The notes beneath the pieces are model-generated. The model searched no databases. It was given only the letters and a program-made list of their open reading frames with translations, and was not told where the DNA came from. A program made the translations under genes and the position numbers. A stretch of DNA of 5,710 bases from Balneolaceae bacterium (GTDB lineage Bacteria > Bacteroidota > Rhodothermia > Balneolales > Balneolaceae). Below, one piece after another: positions 5,698 to 5,710 of the stretch (within the stretch, counting starts at the first letter, position 1; each line of letters starts with the position of its first letter). The stretch covers positions 1 to 5,710 of the forward strand of contig PWFZ01000114.1 of assembly GCA_003555185.1 (NCBI GenBank), given 5' to 3'.

Positions 5698-5710
5698 CAG
5701 ATTTGGGATA

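Overview
The window holds two divergently transcribed two-gene operons. Both end in related, structured repeat DNA. Base composition is moderately A+T-rich. Only one of the four genes (the ABC permease) has a clear Shine-Dalgarno-like sequence before its start. These traits and the protein types fit a Gram-negative of the Bacteroidota/Balneolota (FCB) group. This placement is an inference from general features, not from a marker gene.

Layout: positions 1-426 are non-coding. They hold two tandem copies (period 254 bp) of a repeat with nested inverted ends and an internal hairpin; the first copy starts at the window edge, so the array may continue outside. On the minus strand follow glgC (427-1698) and, upstream of it in transcription, glgA (1695-3146). 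The two overlap by 4 bp (ATGA) and form a glycogen/alpha-1,4-glucan synthesis operon: GlgC makes ADP-glucose and GlgA polymerises it. Positions 3147-3312 are the divergent control region. On the plus strand are a NatA/YhaQ-type ABC ATPase (3313-4242) and its NatB/YhaP-type permease (4244-5539), one base apart. Together they would form a membrane exporter of unknown substrate. Positions 5537-5710 contain a third, shorter relative of the left-hand repeat, two terminator-like hairpins and a pair of short palindromes.

The most notable signal is the repeat family. The same modules (an 18-bp block containing CCCCGC and a 10-bp-arm hairpin with AGCGCAAG / CTTGTGCT arms) lie after the last gene of both operons, each time in the orientation of the gene they follow. 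A G.T(U) pair is kept at the same stem position in all three copies. It pairs only in the RNA of the gene-sense strand, which points to a repeat that works as RNA, most simply as a mobile or dispersed transcription terminator or 3'-end element.
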